This document shows positions 1-9,759 of a DNA stretch of 64,000 nt, one piece after another. Location of the stretch: NCBI GenBank assembly GCA_029721515.1, contig CM056556.1, positions 11,986,098-12,050,097 on the forward strand, given 5' to 3'. The stretch comes from Synanceia verrucosa (taxonomy: Eukaryota; Chordata; Actinopteri; Perciformes; Synanceiidae). The notes below the pieces were generated by a model. It did no database searches. It was given only the letters and a program-made list of their open reading frames with translations, and was not told where the DNA came from. Made by a program: the position numbers and the translations under genes. Within the stretch, counting starts at the first letter, position 1. Each line of letters begins with the position of its first letter.

Positions 1-368
1 TGCAGGGTGTCCGGGCTCTCCCTTAGAGATAGGGTGAGAAGCTCGGTCATCCGGGAGGGGCTCAGAGTAGAGCCGCTGCTCCTCTGCATCGAGAGGAGCC
101 AGATGAGGTGGCTCGGGCATCTGGTAAGGATGCCTCCCGCACGCCTCCCTGGTGATGTGTACCGGGCATGTCCCACTGGTAGGAGACCCCGGGGATGACC
201 CAGGACACGCTGGAGAGACTATGTCTCTCGGCTGGCCTGGGAACGCCTCGGGATCCCTCCAGAAGAGCTGGACGAAGTGGCTGGGGAGAGGGAAGTCTGG
301 GTTTCCCTGCTTAAGCTGCTACCCCCGCCACCCGATCCCGGATAAGCGGAAGAGAATGGATGGATGGA
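1..368 (+). mobile_element. 3' end of a non-LTR (LINE) retrotransposon, decayed
   Basis: One reading frame from base 1 to the TAA at 343-345 encodes the C-terminal tail of a LINE reverse-transcriptase protein. It shows the typical 'MRWLGHLVRM' and 'ACPTGRRPRG' motifs, then, after an in-frame TGA at 196-198, 'RTRWRDYVSRLAWERLGIPP'. The TGA fits a CGA-to-TGA decay at a CpG. After the stop comes a short 3' UTR ending in (ATGG)n at about 353-368, a usual kind of LINE tail. Only the 3' end is inside the window, so 5' truncation cannot be judged. The clade (I/Nimb, Rex or L2-like) is not assigned. The element is non-functional as seen. Confidence 0.8.
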
Positions 369-1069
369 AGTTTGACAGCGTCTTTTTTATTGTTCACTGC
401 CGACGTTCTCTATCAAAATCCTGCCAAGAGATAATAAAGTTTTTTTTTTTCTCATCACTTGAATGTGCCCTCAGACTAGTGGGCAGATAGCATTTGTTAG
501 AGCACCAATCTAAAGCAAAGATGTAAGTCTTAATGTAACATCCATCAATTTAAGTCATGGATCCATATCATTGTTTTGTTCTTTTTATTCCATTTAGTTT
601 CATTTTTACAGTGGTAAAACCATGACTATAACCATTTGGCAACACTAAAAGTATATAGTGACAAAACACCAATGTTTGACAAGATTCAAATAATCATATG
701 CCTTTTTCTTTCCCTTTGTATGTTTTTCCCTCTTAGAGCGAGATGGAACCAAAAATATAGATCTCATTGAAATCATAAAAAGGAAAAGAATATTAAGACA
801 CAAAATCACACAATGAGAACCATATCAGTATACTGACAATGTAAAATGGATTGAATTTTTATGAATTATAAATCCTAACAATACACTGAAAATAGCATTA
901 ACAGCTGCAAAATCTTTTGAATCTCAATACCAGATAGATACATTTTGTAAATAATAGACACACATTTCAGTAGAAAATTTTATATACAGTATATTAATCT
1001 ATAATCATTTGTTATAAGCACAAACAAACTTCAATACACTATATTCTACATTTCACATAATTACAAGCT
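369..1069. other. intergenic; 3' flank of GCNT copy A, duplicated elsewhere
   Basis: No coding signal. The part from about 745 to 1069 is clearly homologous to 7,030-7,360 (3' flank of the broken GCNT copy C), and its last 100 bases to 5,115-5,220 (3' flank of copy B). It therefore belongs to the duplicated unit and probably holds the 3' UTR and polyadenylation region of copy A. The stretch 369-745 is AT-rich with nothing recognised. Confidence 0.6.
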
Positions 1070-2362
1070 TTACAACATGGTAGAATATTGATGTGGTAAC
1101 AGAGAGTCCTGGCCTAAAGCTTTGTAACGCAAAATTGACTCCAAACATCTGATTGCAACATCATCAACCTCAGGATCAAACTTATTTGCAAAGAGATGGT
1201 TTTGTCTCATGAGCCACGGAAGGTCACCAGCTCCATACACACAAACTGCTCTTCTATAAATACCAGTGCAACGATAGTATGGGGCTCCACCTTTCACGTC
1301 CCCGGCTAAATCAGCCCATTTCACTGCACGAGCGAGGGCTTGCAAGTCTGATGTATCATACTTGTTGTGGGCAGGAAATGAACTAGGAACAGAGGGCATC
1401 CTCTGTAGGGTAGCCCACATGTGCTCATCAGGGCTATATGTGTCCTTCTCCCACTCCAGGAAATCTTGAACTTCTCTGTCCTGAATCACATGTTTCACAA
1501 AGGCTCTTGTGACCACAAAGTAAGCATTTCCTATGAACATGGGGCTCCTAATGGGTGGAGGACTTTTCCTCACATCTGTTCTAATGATAGTGTCACTTAC
1601 ATTGTAGTGATACTGCCAACGAATTTTCTTGTGTTCAACGGTGACCTCAGTTTCCATGCTGTTTCTCCCTCTGAGGGCCTTCAGTGCCTGAACCATCTCT
1701 CTGTTGGTTTTGATGGGGAAGTCTGTCCCACAGGTGTTAAGCAGGTACCTCCACTGGATGTGTGAGTGCAGCAGGTCTTTCATGCAGTTCAAATCTGCCT
1801 GCACTCTGGACCATGATGCATATACCACACTTTCTAATCTACTGGCTACAAACACATTAGGAAAGCAGGAAATAATTGCTTCCACAGCCTTGTGAAATTC
1901 CTGAGAGGATTTCTGGTCCACATGTACACAGTAGATGTTCTGCGGAGTGTAAACAGCTCGTAGAAGTCGCTCAAACATCTCAATCTTCTCATGGATCACC
2001 ATGGAGTAGGCAATGGGAAAATCATTCTCCTCCTCACTGACAGGTGCAGTAATGAATCCTCTCTTTTCAATGTAAGATGGACAGTCTTTAGTCACATGAA
2101 GGTAGAAGTCCTCAGATAAAGGAGTTTTTCTTTTCCTGGATGTCAAAAGCACTTCTAATTTGTCTTTTTTGTCCTCTATGTCTCCAGTAAATATAGCTGA
2201 ACAGATAGGCAGATCGACAGAGAACTGCTCTGGTATTTTCAGGTCAGGCAATGAATGCCTGTTCAAGTCAGGTTTCCACAGGACAAAATAAAAGAATATA
2301 CCAGTGAGGATGAGACAACAGGTCCTTGACATCTGGATCTTCACCCATCTTGCAAAAATCAT
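1070..2362 (-). CDS. gcnt1: core-2 beta-1,6-N-acetylglucosaminyltransferase, GCNT1-like (copy A)
   Basis: Golgi type II membrane enzyme of glycosyltransferase family 14. The family adds beta-1,6 GlcNAc to core-1 O-glycans to make core 2. The chosen start gives 430 residues, against about 428 for mammalian GCNT1. The frame stays open upstream to an ATG at 2437, but the internal ATG aligns with copy B and gives exactly the same length; a likely 3' splice site (CTCCAG) lies 7 bases before it. A short signal anchor occupies about residues 13-28, then a stem and the GT14 domain. Visible motifs are 'FPIAYSMVIHEKIEM', 'VASRLESVVYASWSRVQADL', 'CGTDFPIKTN', 'TYSPDEHMWAT' (holding the Glu that is catalytic in mouse C2GnT), 'RRAVCVYGAGDLPWLMRQ' and 'HLFANKFD'. 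The coding region is a single exon, as usual for GCNT1. Compared with copy B it has lost the stem sequon before 'TKDC' (His for Asn) and gained one at 'NVSD'. GCNT3 or GCNT4 is less likely because of the PCSK5-type neighbour. Confidence 0.92.
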   Translation of the reverse strand: MIFARWVKIQMSRTCCLILTGIFFYFVLWKPDLNRHSLPDLKIPEQFSVDLPICSAIFTGDIEDKKDKLEVLLTSRKRKTPLSEDFYLHVTKDCPSYIEKRGFITAPVSEEENDFPIAYSMVIHEKIEMFERLLRAVYTPQNIYCVHVDQKSSQEFHKAVEAIISCFPNVFVASRLESVVYASWSRVQADLNCMKDLLHSHIQWRYLLNTCGTDFPIKTNREMVQALKALRGRNSMETEVTVEHKKIRWQYHYNVSDTIIRTDVRKSPPPIRSPMFIGNAYFVVTRAFVKHVIQDREVQDFLEWEKDTYSPDEHMWATLQRMPSVPSSFPAHNKYDTSDLQALARAVKWADLAGDVKGGAPYYRCTGIYRRAVCVYGAGDLPWLMRQNHLFANKFDPEVDDVAIRCLESILRYKALGQDSLLPHQYSTML

Positions 2363-4188
2363 TTTCTTGCTGGAGTTACCAGCAACACAGGTGAGCCTGT
2401 CTTCAGTTGAAGTCACAGTTTGATAAGTGACACACAATCAGGCTCCTATGGGGCTATGAGGGTGTGTCAAACTGGTGTGGGAGGATTTCTTAGCGCCTGA
2501 ATAGAACGCACCTTTTGTATGTCTGTGTTGATGTTTGATGACAATAATAATAATAATGATAATGCATTGTACTTATAAAGTGCTATTCATGACACTCAAA
2601 GTCACTTTACAGTATAGATACATTATTCATTCACTCCTCGTTCACACATGTTGATGGTAAGCTACACGTGTAGTCACAGCTGCTCTGGGGCAGACTGACA
2701 GGAACGACGAGTTATTTTCTAGTGTCACATTTCAAACGAAAAAAAAGGACTTGTTCGAGCAAAGAACTGCAAGCACTGTAAGGACTTGTTTGGTAAGTGT
2801 TAAAACATAATATTGGTATAAACTGGTGACTTTTTCTGTGTCATTTCATGATACTGTAGGTTGAAATGAGACTGGCAAATATTCTCAGTACAGACATCTT
2901 AATGCAGACATTTTAATGTACACAAATGGCATCAAGTAGAATATTTTATTTCATTTAAATATCTATTTCCAAAGTCATGCTGATTTCTTTTTTTTTTTAT
3001 TTAATTCTTAAACATGATCATTTCACAACACCTTACCTCTCTGATACCTTGCTGTTGGGCCCAGCTTCTCCTCTGTCTTTAAGAGGTGTTAGAGCTATGA
3101 AGCACAGAAAAACTCTCACAGTGATTTTCAAAGGGGTTTCTCGACCTCTGACCTGAATATGTATGAATGAAAATCAGTTGTGTTGGTATCCATGAGTCTT
3201 CCCTTTACAGATTTTACGCTAATCCCATGTTTTTTTTGCATGCAACACAAATATGTTATTTTCACCCATAGTAGCCTTTTCACTCATGACCTTTTGTGAC
3301 CTCTAGGATAATCACAGCTTCATGAAAAGTTACAACCAAAAACAACAGACCCAAGGCATCCCAAGAATGGGTCAATGTCATCATTAAATTGAAAATAAGG
3401 GGGCTTGTGAGCAGTTTTCAGAACAGAAGAGCTTACCATGCAATCACAGAAAAATGTTGTTTTTTTTTAAGAAAACTCCAGATGTCAAGTGTTCAATACT
3501 GAATTACAGTGTGAGATATTATGTGGTGTCCCTCAAGATCTCGATGTCTTAATGTGATGTGTTGTATTTGAGGGATTATTAATATTTCTTGTCAATACTT
3601 GAGTGTTAAAAAAAATGTAAAATTTTGCACTAAATCTGTGTAACAAATAACACATACTCTGCTGCAACACTTGTGAGACACAATGAAGCATGGAAATTAC
3701 ATCATAAACTCATAAAATAATGTTCTAAGAGCTTATAGAATTTCACAATGTATTTAATCAGTCAGTGAATTAATTTTTATTTCTTATTCATGACAAGGCA
3801 AACTTTACACACAGAGCTGAGCTACATCTCAAATTAATCTTCAGGTTCCCAGCTTTGAGATGGTGCACTCTACGTCTATGTGACATATACTGTTGGCCTG
3901 CTATCTCCCCTGATCATGCCTTGTATCCCACCCCTCCCCCTCTAAAAATAGGGGGTGGCAAGGAGTTAACAAATAAATATTTAATATCAAGTTTTTGAAA
4001 AAGAAAGAATAAGTCATTCATACTGCACATATAAATGTATGTAATATTTCACTGTTTGCTCAAAATGCCTAATCTAAGAATGTGCATTATACATGTAACA
4101 GCATGTTATGGAGTAGAAAATCACCAGAACACAAGAAGCAACACACTAATTCAAAATACCACTAGAGTCTCTTCTAAACCTGTGGTTC
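2363..4188. other. intergenic between GCNT copy A and the PCSK5-like exon copy; duplicated segment
   Basis: No gene. Stretches at about 2,870-2,960 and 3,955-4,190 align with about 9,000-9,075 and 9,130-9,375, the 3' flank of the real last exon of the PCSK5-like gene. This marks the whole block as part of a segmental duplication. Between them is AT-rich DNA with no recognised feature. A possible 5' noncoding exon of copy A should lie in this interval but cannot be placed. Confidence 0.55.
2541..2670. repeat. dispersed short repeat with (AAT)n head
   Basis: An (AAT)n run is followed by sequence of the 'stretch-of-AAT, tataaagtgctattc, cactcaaagtcactttacag' kind, found in many teleost genomes just as here, in intergenic DNA. 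Family name not assigned. It lies upstream of GCNT copy A. Confidence 0.45.
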
Positions 4189-4601
4189 TTATTGTTGTGA
4201 AAATCCATGATACATTCCTCTGATACTGTAAGCTAAAACTGTAGCGTCGATAAACTGATCCACCTCGTCTCCACTGTCCGCCTCAGGAACACCATGGAGC
4301 ATGTTGATGTTGCCATTGTCACTCAGTCTCTCATAGCTTTGGTCCCAAAGCCTCTTCCTGGCATGAACCTTGACCAAGGCAAACACACCCAGAACCACCC
4401 CCAGTGCTAGCAACAGGACAATAGGCAAGCCAGCTGAGGTGTGCTTCAGAGCTGCAGATGATATAGTGTATTCAGGTCAGTTACCTGATTGTCTCCTGAC
4501 TTTGTTTGGGGGGTCTCCACACACAGACAAAAACTGCCTTTAGTAGATGGTTGCATTCCAAATAGTGCTGTTTCTTACGAGGGCCAGAGTCTCTACCTGA
4601 G
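4189..4601 (-). pseudogene. duplicated, broken copy of the last exon of the PCSK5-like gene
   Basis: Reads 'GLPIVLLLALGVVLGVFALV', then 'KVHARKRL', 'SYERLS' and 'NMLHGVPEADSGDEVD', matching the membrane segment and tail of the exon at 9,383-9,759. A 25-base deletion between two CCACCTC repeats shifts the frame after 'GDEVD', and the final ~23 codons are gone. Homology runs rightwards through the intron to about 4,601, the equivalent of 9,838, so the duplication broke inside exon O of the source gene, just after its splice donor. With no upstream exons it cannot make the protein. It proves that the duplication included the PCSK5-like 3' end. Confidence 0.85.
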
Positions 4602-4884
4602 AAATTATAATACAATTTACAAATACTGTACTGGGCAGATAAAAGAAAAACATTTCATTTGTAGACATTGGCAATTTGAACTATTTGAAACAAAGAGTGA
4701 GCACAGATGTGTCTTTTATTAAAATTTATTTGGGTGGATATTTTTGGATGGTGGGAGGGAGCTGCAATACCCAGAGAAACCCTGGCATCAGTCGTGGTAA
4801 AAAAAAGTATGTATTATTGTTTGGCAGCAGCAAAATGTAGTGATGAAACACAAACACAAGTATATTTGACAAAATTGAATTAAC

Positions 4885-5030
4885 TGCTAACCACTGCACC
4901 GGCATGCTGGGTGGCAGTGCACAGTGGTGCAGTGGTTAGCACTGTCGCCTCACAGCAAGAAGGTTCCGGGTTTGATTCCCAGCCCGGGGCCTTTCTGTGC
5001 AGAGTTTGCATGCTCTCCATATATATATAT
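4885..5030 (+). mobile_element. tRNA-derived SINE fragment, with an inverted partner
   Basis: An A-box-like TGGTGCAGTGG (4925-4935) and a B-box-like GGTTTGATTCC (4969-4979) have the spacing of a tRNA-type RNA polymerase III promoter. The sequence continues into 'ggggcctttctgtgcagagt' and ends in an (AT)n run. A perfect 16-bp inverted match to the A-box region sits at 4885-4900 against 4926-4941, suggesting a truncated copy in the opposite direction. A second, more decayed copy of the family is at 10,417-10,604. It is not a tRNA gene, since no cloverleaf can be completed. Confidence 0.7.
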
Positions 5031-5221
5031 ATATTATAAAGTATAGATCCAAACATAGAGAATAGTTTATATCTCATAACAAGATAGATGCAATTTTGGA
5101 AATAATGAAGCATAAAACAGACATTTCAGTAGAAAACCTTTGACAGTGTAAGTAATCACTTGTTATGAACACAAACCATGCTTCAATACACTATATTCTA
5201 CATTTCAAATAATTACAAGCT

Positions 5222-6514
5222 TTACAACATGGTGGAATATTGATGTGTTAACAGAGGGTCGTGGCCTAAAGCTTTGTAATGCAAAATTGACTCCAAACAT
5301 CTGATTGCAACATCATCAACCTCAGGATCAAACTTATTTGCAAAGAGATGTTTTTGTCTCATGAGCCACGGAAGGTCACCAGCTCCATACACACAAACTG
5401 CTCTTCTGGAAACACCAGTACAAGGATAATATGGGGCTCCAACTTTCACATCTCCAGCTAAATAGCTCCATTTCACTGCACGAGCGAGGGCTTGCATGTC
5501 TGATGTATCATACTTGCTGTTGGCAGGAAATGAACTAGGAACAGAGGGCATCCTCTGTAGGGTAGCCCACAAGTGCTCATCAGGGCTATATGTGTCCTTC
5601 TCCCACTCCAGGAAATCTTGAACCTCTCTGTCCTGAATCACATGTTTCACAAAGGCTCTTGTGACCACAAAGTAAGCATTTCCTGTGAACATGGGGCTCC
5701 TAATGGGTGGAGGACTTTTCCTCACCTCTGTCCTTTTAACAGAGTTAGTTACATCGTGATGATACTGCCAACGACCTTTCTTGTAGTCACTGGTGACCTC
5801 AGACTCCATGCTGTTTCTCCCTCTGAGGACCTTCAGTGCCTGAACCATCTCTCTGTTGGTTTTGATGGGGAAGTCTGTCCCACAGGTGTTAAGCAGGTAC
5901 CTCCACTGGATGTGTGAGTGCAGCAGGTCTTTCATGCAGTTCAAATCTGCCTGCACTCTGGACCATGATGCATATACCACACTTTCTAATCTACTGGCTA
6001 CAAACACATTAGGAAAGCAGGAAATAATTGCTTCCACAGCCTTGTGAAATTCCTGAGATGATTTCTGGTCCACATGTACACAGTAGATGTTCTGCGGAGT
6101 GTAAATAGCTCGTAGAAGTCGCTCAAACATCTCAATCTTTTCATGGATCACCATGGAGTAGGCAATGGGAAAATCATTCTCCTCCTCACTGTCAGGTGCA
6201 GTAATGAATCCTCTCTTTTCAATGTAAGATGGACAGTCTTTAGTCACATTAAGGTAGAAGTCCTCAGATAAAGGAGTTTTTCTTTTCCTGGATGTCAAAA
6301 GCACTTCTAATTTGTCTTTCTTGTCCTCTATGTCTCCAGTAAATATAGCTGAGCAGATAGGCAGATCAACAGAGAACTGCTCTGGTATTTTCAGGTCAGG
6401 CAATGAATGCCTGTTCAAGTCAGTTTCCCGCAGGACAAAATAAATGAACATACCAATGACGATGAGACATAGAGTCCTTAACGTCGGGATCTTCAACAAA
6501 CTTGCAAAATCCAT
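5222..6514 (-). CDS. gcnt1: core-2 beta-1,6-N-acetylglucosaminyltransferase, GCNT1-like (copy B)
   Basis: Second intact member of the tandem pair, also 430 residues from the chosen ATG; an ATG at 6583 is in frame but lies outside the part that aligns with copy A. Same GT14 layout: signal anchor at about residues 12-28, stem with the sequon 'NVTKD', then the catalytic domain with 'TYSPDEHLWAT', 'RRAVCVYGAGDLPWLMRQ' and 'HLFANKFD'. The stem sequon sits where mammalian GCNT1 has one, so copy B looks more ancestral there than copy A. A stretch of more than 200 bases around 5,829-6,055 is identical to copy A, while the anchor, a loop before 'VRKSPPPIRSP' and the segment before 'RRAVCVYG' differ much more. 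Expected role: Golgi O-glycan branching. Whether A and B differ in tissue or substrate cannot be seen. Confidence 0.92.
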   Translation of the reverse strand: MDFASLLKIPTLRTLCLIVIGMFIYFVLRETDLNRHSLPDLKIPEQFSVDLPICSAIFTGDIEDKKDKLEVLLTSRKRKTPLSEDFYLNVTKDCPSYIEKRGFITAPDSEEENDFPIAYSMVIHEKIEMFERLLRAIYTPQNIYCVHVDQKSSQEFHKAVEAIISCFPNVFVASRLESVVYASWSRVQADLNCMKDLLHSHIQWRYLLNTCGTDFPIKTNREMVQALKVLRGRNSMESEVTSDYKKGRWQYHHDVTNSVKRTEVRKSPPPIRSPMFTGNAYFVVTRAFVKHVIQDREVQDFLEWEKDTYSPDEHLWATLQRMPSVPSSFPANSKYDTSDMQALARAVKWSYLAGDVKVGAPYYPCTGVSRRAVCVYGAGDLPWLMRQKHLFANKFDPEVDDVAIRCLESILHYKALGHDPLLTHQYSTML

Positions 6515-7359
6515 TTCCTTGTTTGAAGTAACAGCAAAATAAATGAGCTTTATTTCAGCTGAAGGTAGTGTGACAAGTGACACAATAGATTCGTCAGTGG
6601 GTGTGTCAAACTGAGGTGTGGAATTTACTGAATACTGTCCATAGATAGAATTTTATGCATGGGCGGAAGTTGCAGAGAAAGTGTATCACTTTAGGTTGAG
6701 CCCCTGGACAACATTTTCATGTGAAGCTTTGTTCACTTAGGAAGATTTGATTCATATAGGTATTTACAAAGTGTTACAAAGTAGCAAATTTGTTGCAAAT
6801 TTGTCGCACGAGGAAACAAGAACGAGAGAGTGAAGAACGTGATACAGTAAAGTATAAGCCTAAACAGTACTGCAGCATTGTGTATTTTTCACTTGGCTGT
6901 CAGCTTTGTGACATTAACGAGCAGGAAAAAGAGAGATTGTGTGTATGTCCTCCTTTTATTAGAATAAGGATTTGTGCAAATGAGGCTTAGTTTAAAAATA
7001 TTTGGCAGTTATTGTGCATCTCAGGTGATGTTAAAGAGAAAAAATACAGATCTGATTGAAATCATTAAAACAAACAGAATATTATAAGAATAACATAATG
7101 AGAACTATATCAGTATATTGACAATGTAAAATGGATTGAATAAATATGAATTCTAAATCTTGACAAAACACTGAAAATAATAAGTAATTAACAGCTGCAA
7201 AATCTTTTGAATCCCAATACCAGATATATGCATTTTTTTAAATAATAAAGACATTTCAGTAGAAAATGTCATATATAGTACATTAATCTATAATAATTTG
7301 TTATGATCACAAACCTGAGCACAAATGAACTTCAATACACTATACTCTACCTTTTAGCT
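6515..7359. other. intergenic between GCNT copy B and broken copy C
   Basis: No gene. The right half (7,030-7,359) is the 3' flank of copy C and aligns with 745-1,069. The left half should contain the upstream region of copy B; no clear promoter motif or repeat was recognised. Confidence 0.5.
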
Positions 7360-8548
7360 TTACAACATGGTGGAATATTGATGTGTTAACAGAGGGTCAT
7401 GGCCTAAAGCTTTGTAATGCAAAATTGACTCCAAACATCTGATTATAACATTGTTAACCTCAGCATCAGACTTATTTGCAAAGAGATGTTTTTGTCTAAT
7501 GAGCCACGGAAGGTCACCAGCTCCATACACACAAACTGCTTGTTAAATCTAGGTTAGGGCTAGCTAGGTGGACTGTATGGTGAGGTTCGGATATGGTGAT
7601 GTGTCCTTGGCGTGTCTGCAAGAACACGTCTGAGTCTAGAATGCAGTGGTTTAGTGAAGGTAGCACAGTGATGCACAGGTGTCAAAAAAGGCAATAAGGT
7701 GGTACTTCTTAACTGATCATGTGGTTATTTATATATACTGGAATGTATGTGTGGTCTAAGATTTGTCATTAATACACAAAGTGTGAAATAAAGAAATGCA
7801 CTCAGTCTGGTTAATACTAATCCAGCAATACTTCTAGTGCAGTCTGACTGCTATCATGTCAAAATACTACCACCTACAGGCAGATCAAGGCAATTCACAC
7901 ATAATAACCCACATTAAATCAGGCTACGTTACAACGGTACTAATATGCTACATTTAAATACTCGATGGCAGTATGCAAACCTAAACACAATAACAGCAAT
8001 TAGCACATGCCATTGAACACGTCTTGACTTAGAAATGAAAGTAATTCACAATAAGTTTCAAAGTCACAGGAGTGAAACATATAGCTTCCATTTAGCTCCA
8101 TTTAGTCTACATGCTAGCAAATGAGCACTACCAAAAAACAAACACATTTATCTGGCACATGGACAATAAAACATGAAAAGAGTACTTACAATTCATCAAT
8201 GATGCACATCTATCTTGTAAAGGGAAAAGGAAATGAATGAAATGTAAAGGAAAGTGAATATTAATGCTCAAAGTCCAAAGAGGTAGGCGAGCCAACTGGC
8301 ATTCACTGAACACTTGCGTACAATGCGCTTCACATACACGTGAGGGCACGAGCACGGAATCTTCTATCACAGCCAATGGCCTTTCTAACACTACTCCTCT
8401 GTATATACCAGTGCAACGATAGTAAAGGGCTCCATCTTCCACGCCACCAGCTGAATCACCCACTTGACTGCACGAGTGAGGGCTTGCAAGTCTGATGTAT
8501 CATGCTGGCAGAAAATGAACTAAGAACAGAGGGTAGCCTTTGTAGGAT
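7360..8548 (-). pseudogene. GCNT1-like pseudogene (copy C), 5' truncated and split by an LTR
   Basis: 7,360-7,540 matches the last ~60 codons of copies A and B, including the stop. 8,396-8,548 continues upstream coding sequence ('YRCTGIY' region back to the 'MPSVP' region). They are separated by an 850-bp solo LTR. The rest of the gene, about three quarters of the coding length, is missing: homology stops at about 8,548 where a dispersed repeat begins. Small indels are also present. It is the copy closest to the real PCSK5-like 3' end, in the place expected of the original GCNT1. Confidence 0.85.
7541..8390. mobile_element. solo LTR inside GCNT copy C
   Basis: 850 bases starting TGTTA and ending TAACA, the TG...CA ends of a retroviral-type LTR. 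The flanks are CTGCT (7536-7540) and CTACT (8391-8395), a 5-bp target duplication with one change. Removing the LTR and one flank restores the GCNT coding alignment exactly. An AATAAA-type signal is at about 7,786. There is no internal retroelement sequence, so the element was reduced to one LTR by recombination. Family not assigned. Confidence 0.8.
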
Positions 8549-8880
8549 ATGCTGCGTTTGTGTTGTATCGGAAGTCGGATTTCGGAAGTGGGAATGATAT
8601 CTCATCTGAGTTGACGGTGTTCAAGTAAACAAGTCAGAAAACCAAGATGGCCGCCTCCAATGAAAAGTTTGTTGTTTGCTCTTGCAGAAAGCTAATGCAG
8701 CAATATAAGGTTTATAACTTATGAGGACAACTCGAACGCAGCAAAAGTCCCCATCAATAAACAGCTTTCCATGGGTAACTCGTAGTTGAGCTACCTTATA
8801 GCTAGCTTGGACAACAGCCTGGTTGGATCTGAGTTTGGAGTCGGCCCGCGGGCCCATGACCCATGCTCTACATTAAGTCT
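8549..8880. repeat. dispersed fish repeat interrupting GCNT copy C
   Basis: GCNT homology ends abruptly at about 8,548. The sequence that follows ('gtatcggaagtcggatttcg', 'aaccaagatggccgcc', 'catgggtaactcgtagttga') resembles a dispersed repeat known from many teleosts. A 78-codon open frame on the minus strand in it has no gene-like features. Family name not assigned; boundaries approximate. Confidence 0.5.
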
Positions 8881-9382
8881 CTGGTTAAAATTTAAACAAC
8901 AAACTGTTTGAACACAGAATTGTAAATCTCAAGTTATAGTTCTGCAATCTCTCTAATTGGCTTAACCTTGTAATAATATATTAATAATTATACAGTTTGA
9001 AGAGACTGGCAAATATTATCTGTACAGACATTTTTCCAATGTGCACTAAGGGCATCAAGTAGATTTTATTTGTTTTTTATTTACAACAAATCATGAAGAT
9101 TTCAAATATTATACATAATCATTTCAAATATCTCTTTAATATCAAATAAAAAAAGAAAGAAAAAAGTCACCCATACATAAAAAATAAGCAGTTTTTGCAC
9201 TGTTTGCTCAGAAATGCCTCATCTATGAATGTGCATTATACAGGTAACGGCACTTGTGGAGTAGAAAATCACCAGATCATAACAAGCAACTCAATAAATC
9301 AAAATACCACGAGAATCTCTTCTAAACCTGTGGGTCTTGATATTGTGAAAATCCACAATACTTTCCTCTGATACAGATGTAT
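8881..9382. other. 3' flank / probable 3' UTR of the PCSK5-like gene
   Basis: AT-rich and non-coding. It lies directly downstream of the stop codon of the minus-strand PCSK5-like gene, and a candidate AATAAA (minus strand) is at about 9,066-9,071. Homologous to parts of 2,870-4,190. Confidence 0.5.
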
Positions 9383-9759
9383 CTAACATTGACTGAGACA
9401 AGTGCTCTCATCCACATCCTGGTCTGCATCTTGCTCATGGATAAAGCTGTAGCGTCGATAAACTGATCCACCTCTACTGGTGTATACCACATCCACCTCG
9501 TCTCCACTGTCCGGCTCAGGAACACCATGGAGCATGTTGATGCTGGCGTTGCCACTCAGTCTCTCATAGCTTTGGCCCCAGCAAAGCCTCTTCCTGGCAT
9601 GGACCTTGACCAAGGCAAACACACCCAGAACCATTCCCAGTGCTAGCAGCAGGGCAATAGGCAAGCCAGCTGAGGTGTGCTTCAGAGCTATAGATGATGT
9701 ATTCAGGTCAGTTACCTGATTGTCTCCTGACTTTTTTTGGGGGGTCTCCACACACAGAC
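9383..9759 (-). other. last exon of the PCSK5-like gene: membrane segment and cytoplasmic tail
   Basis: Follows acceptor CTAG at 9760-9763. Encodes residues 835-959: a short polar linker, the hydrophobic stretch 'GLPIALLLALGMVLGVFALV', a basic stop-transfer 'KVHARKR', a tyrosine sorting motif (YERL), and two acidic clusters (in 'EPDSGDEVDVV' and 'EQDADQDVDE'). Ends in TAG at 9383-9385. The same exon is duplicated and broken at 4,189-4,601. Confidence 0.88.

Noticed and set aside
4925..4985. Possible tRNA gene from the A and B boxes
   Set aside because: No acceptor stem or complete cloverleaf, and a second dispersed copy exists; it is a tRNA-derived SINE.
8128..8463. 111-codon minus-strand frame
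   Set aside because: A chimera of GCNT copy C remnant and solo-LTR sequence, not a gene.
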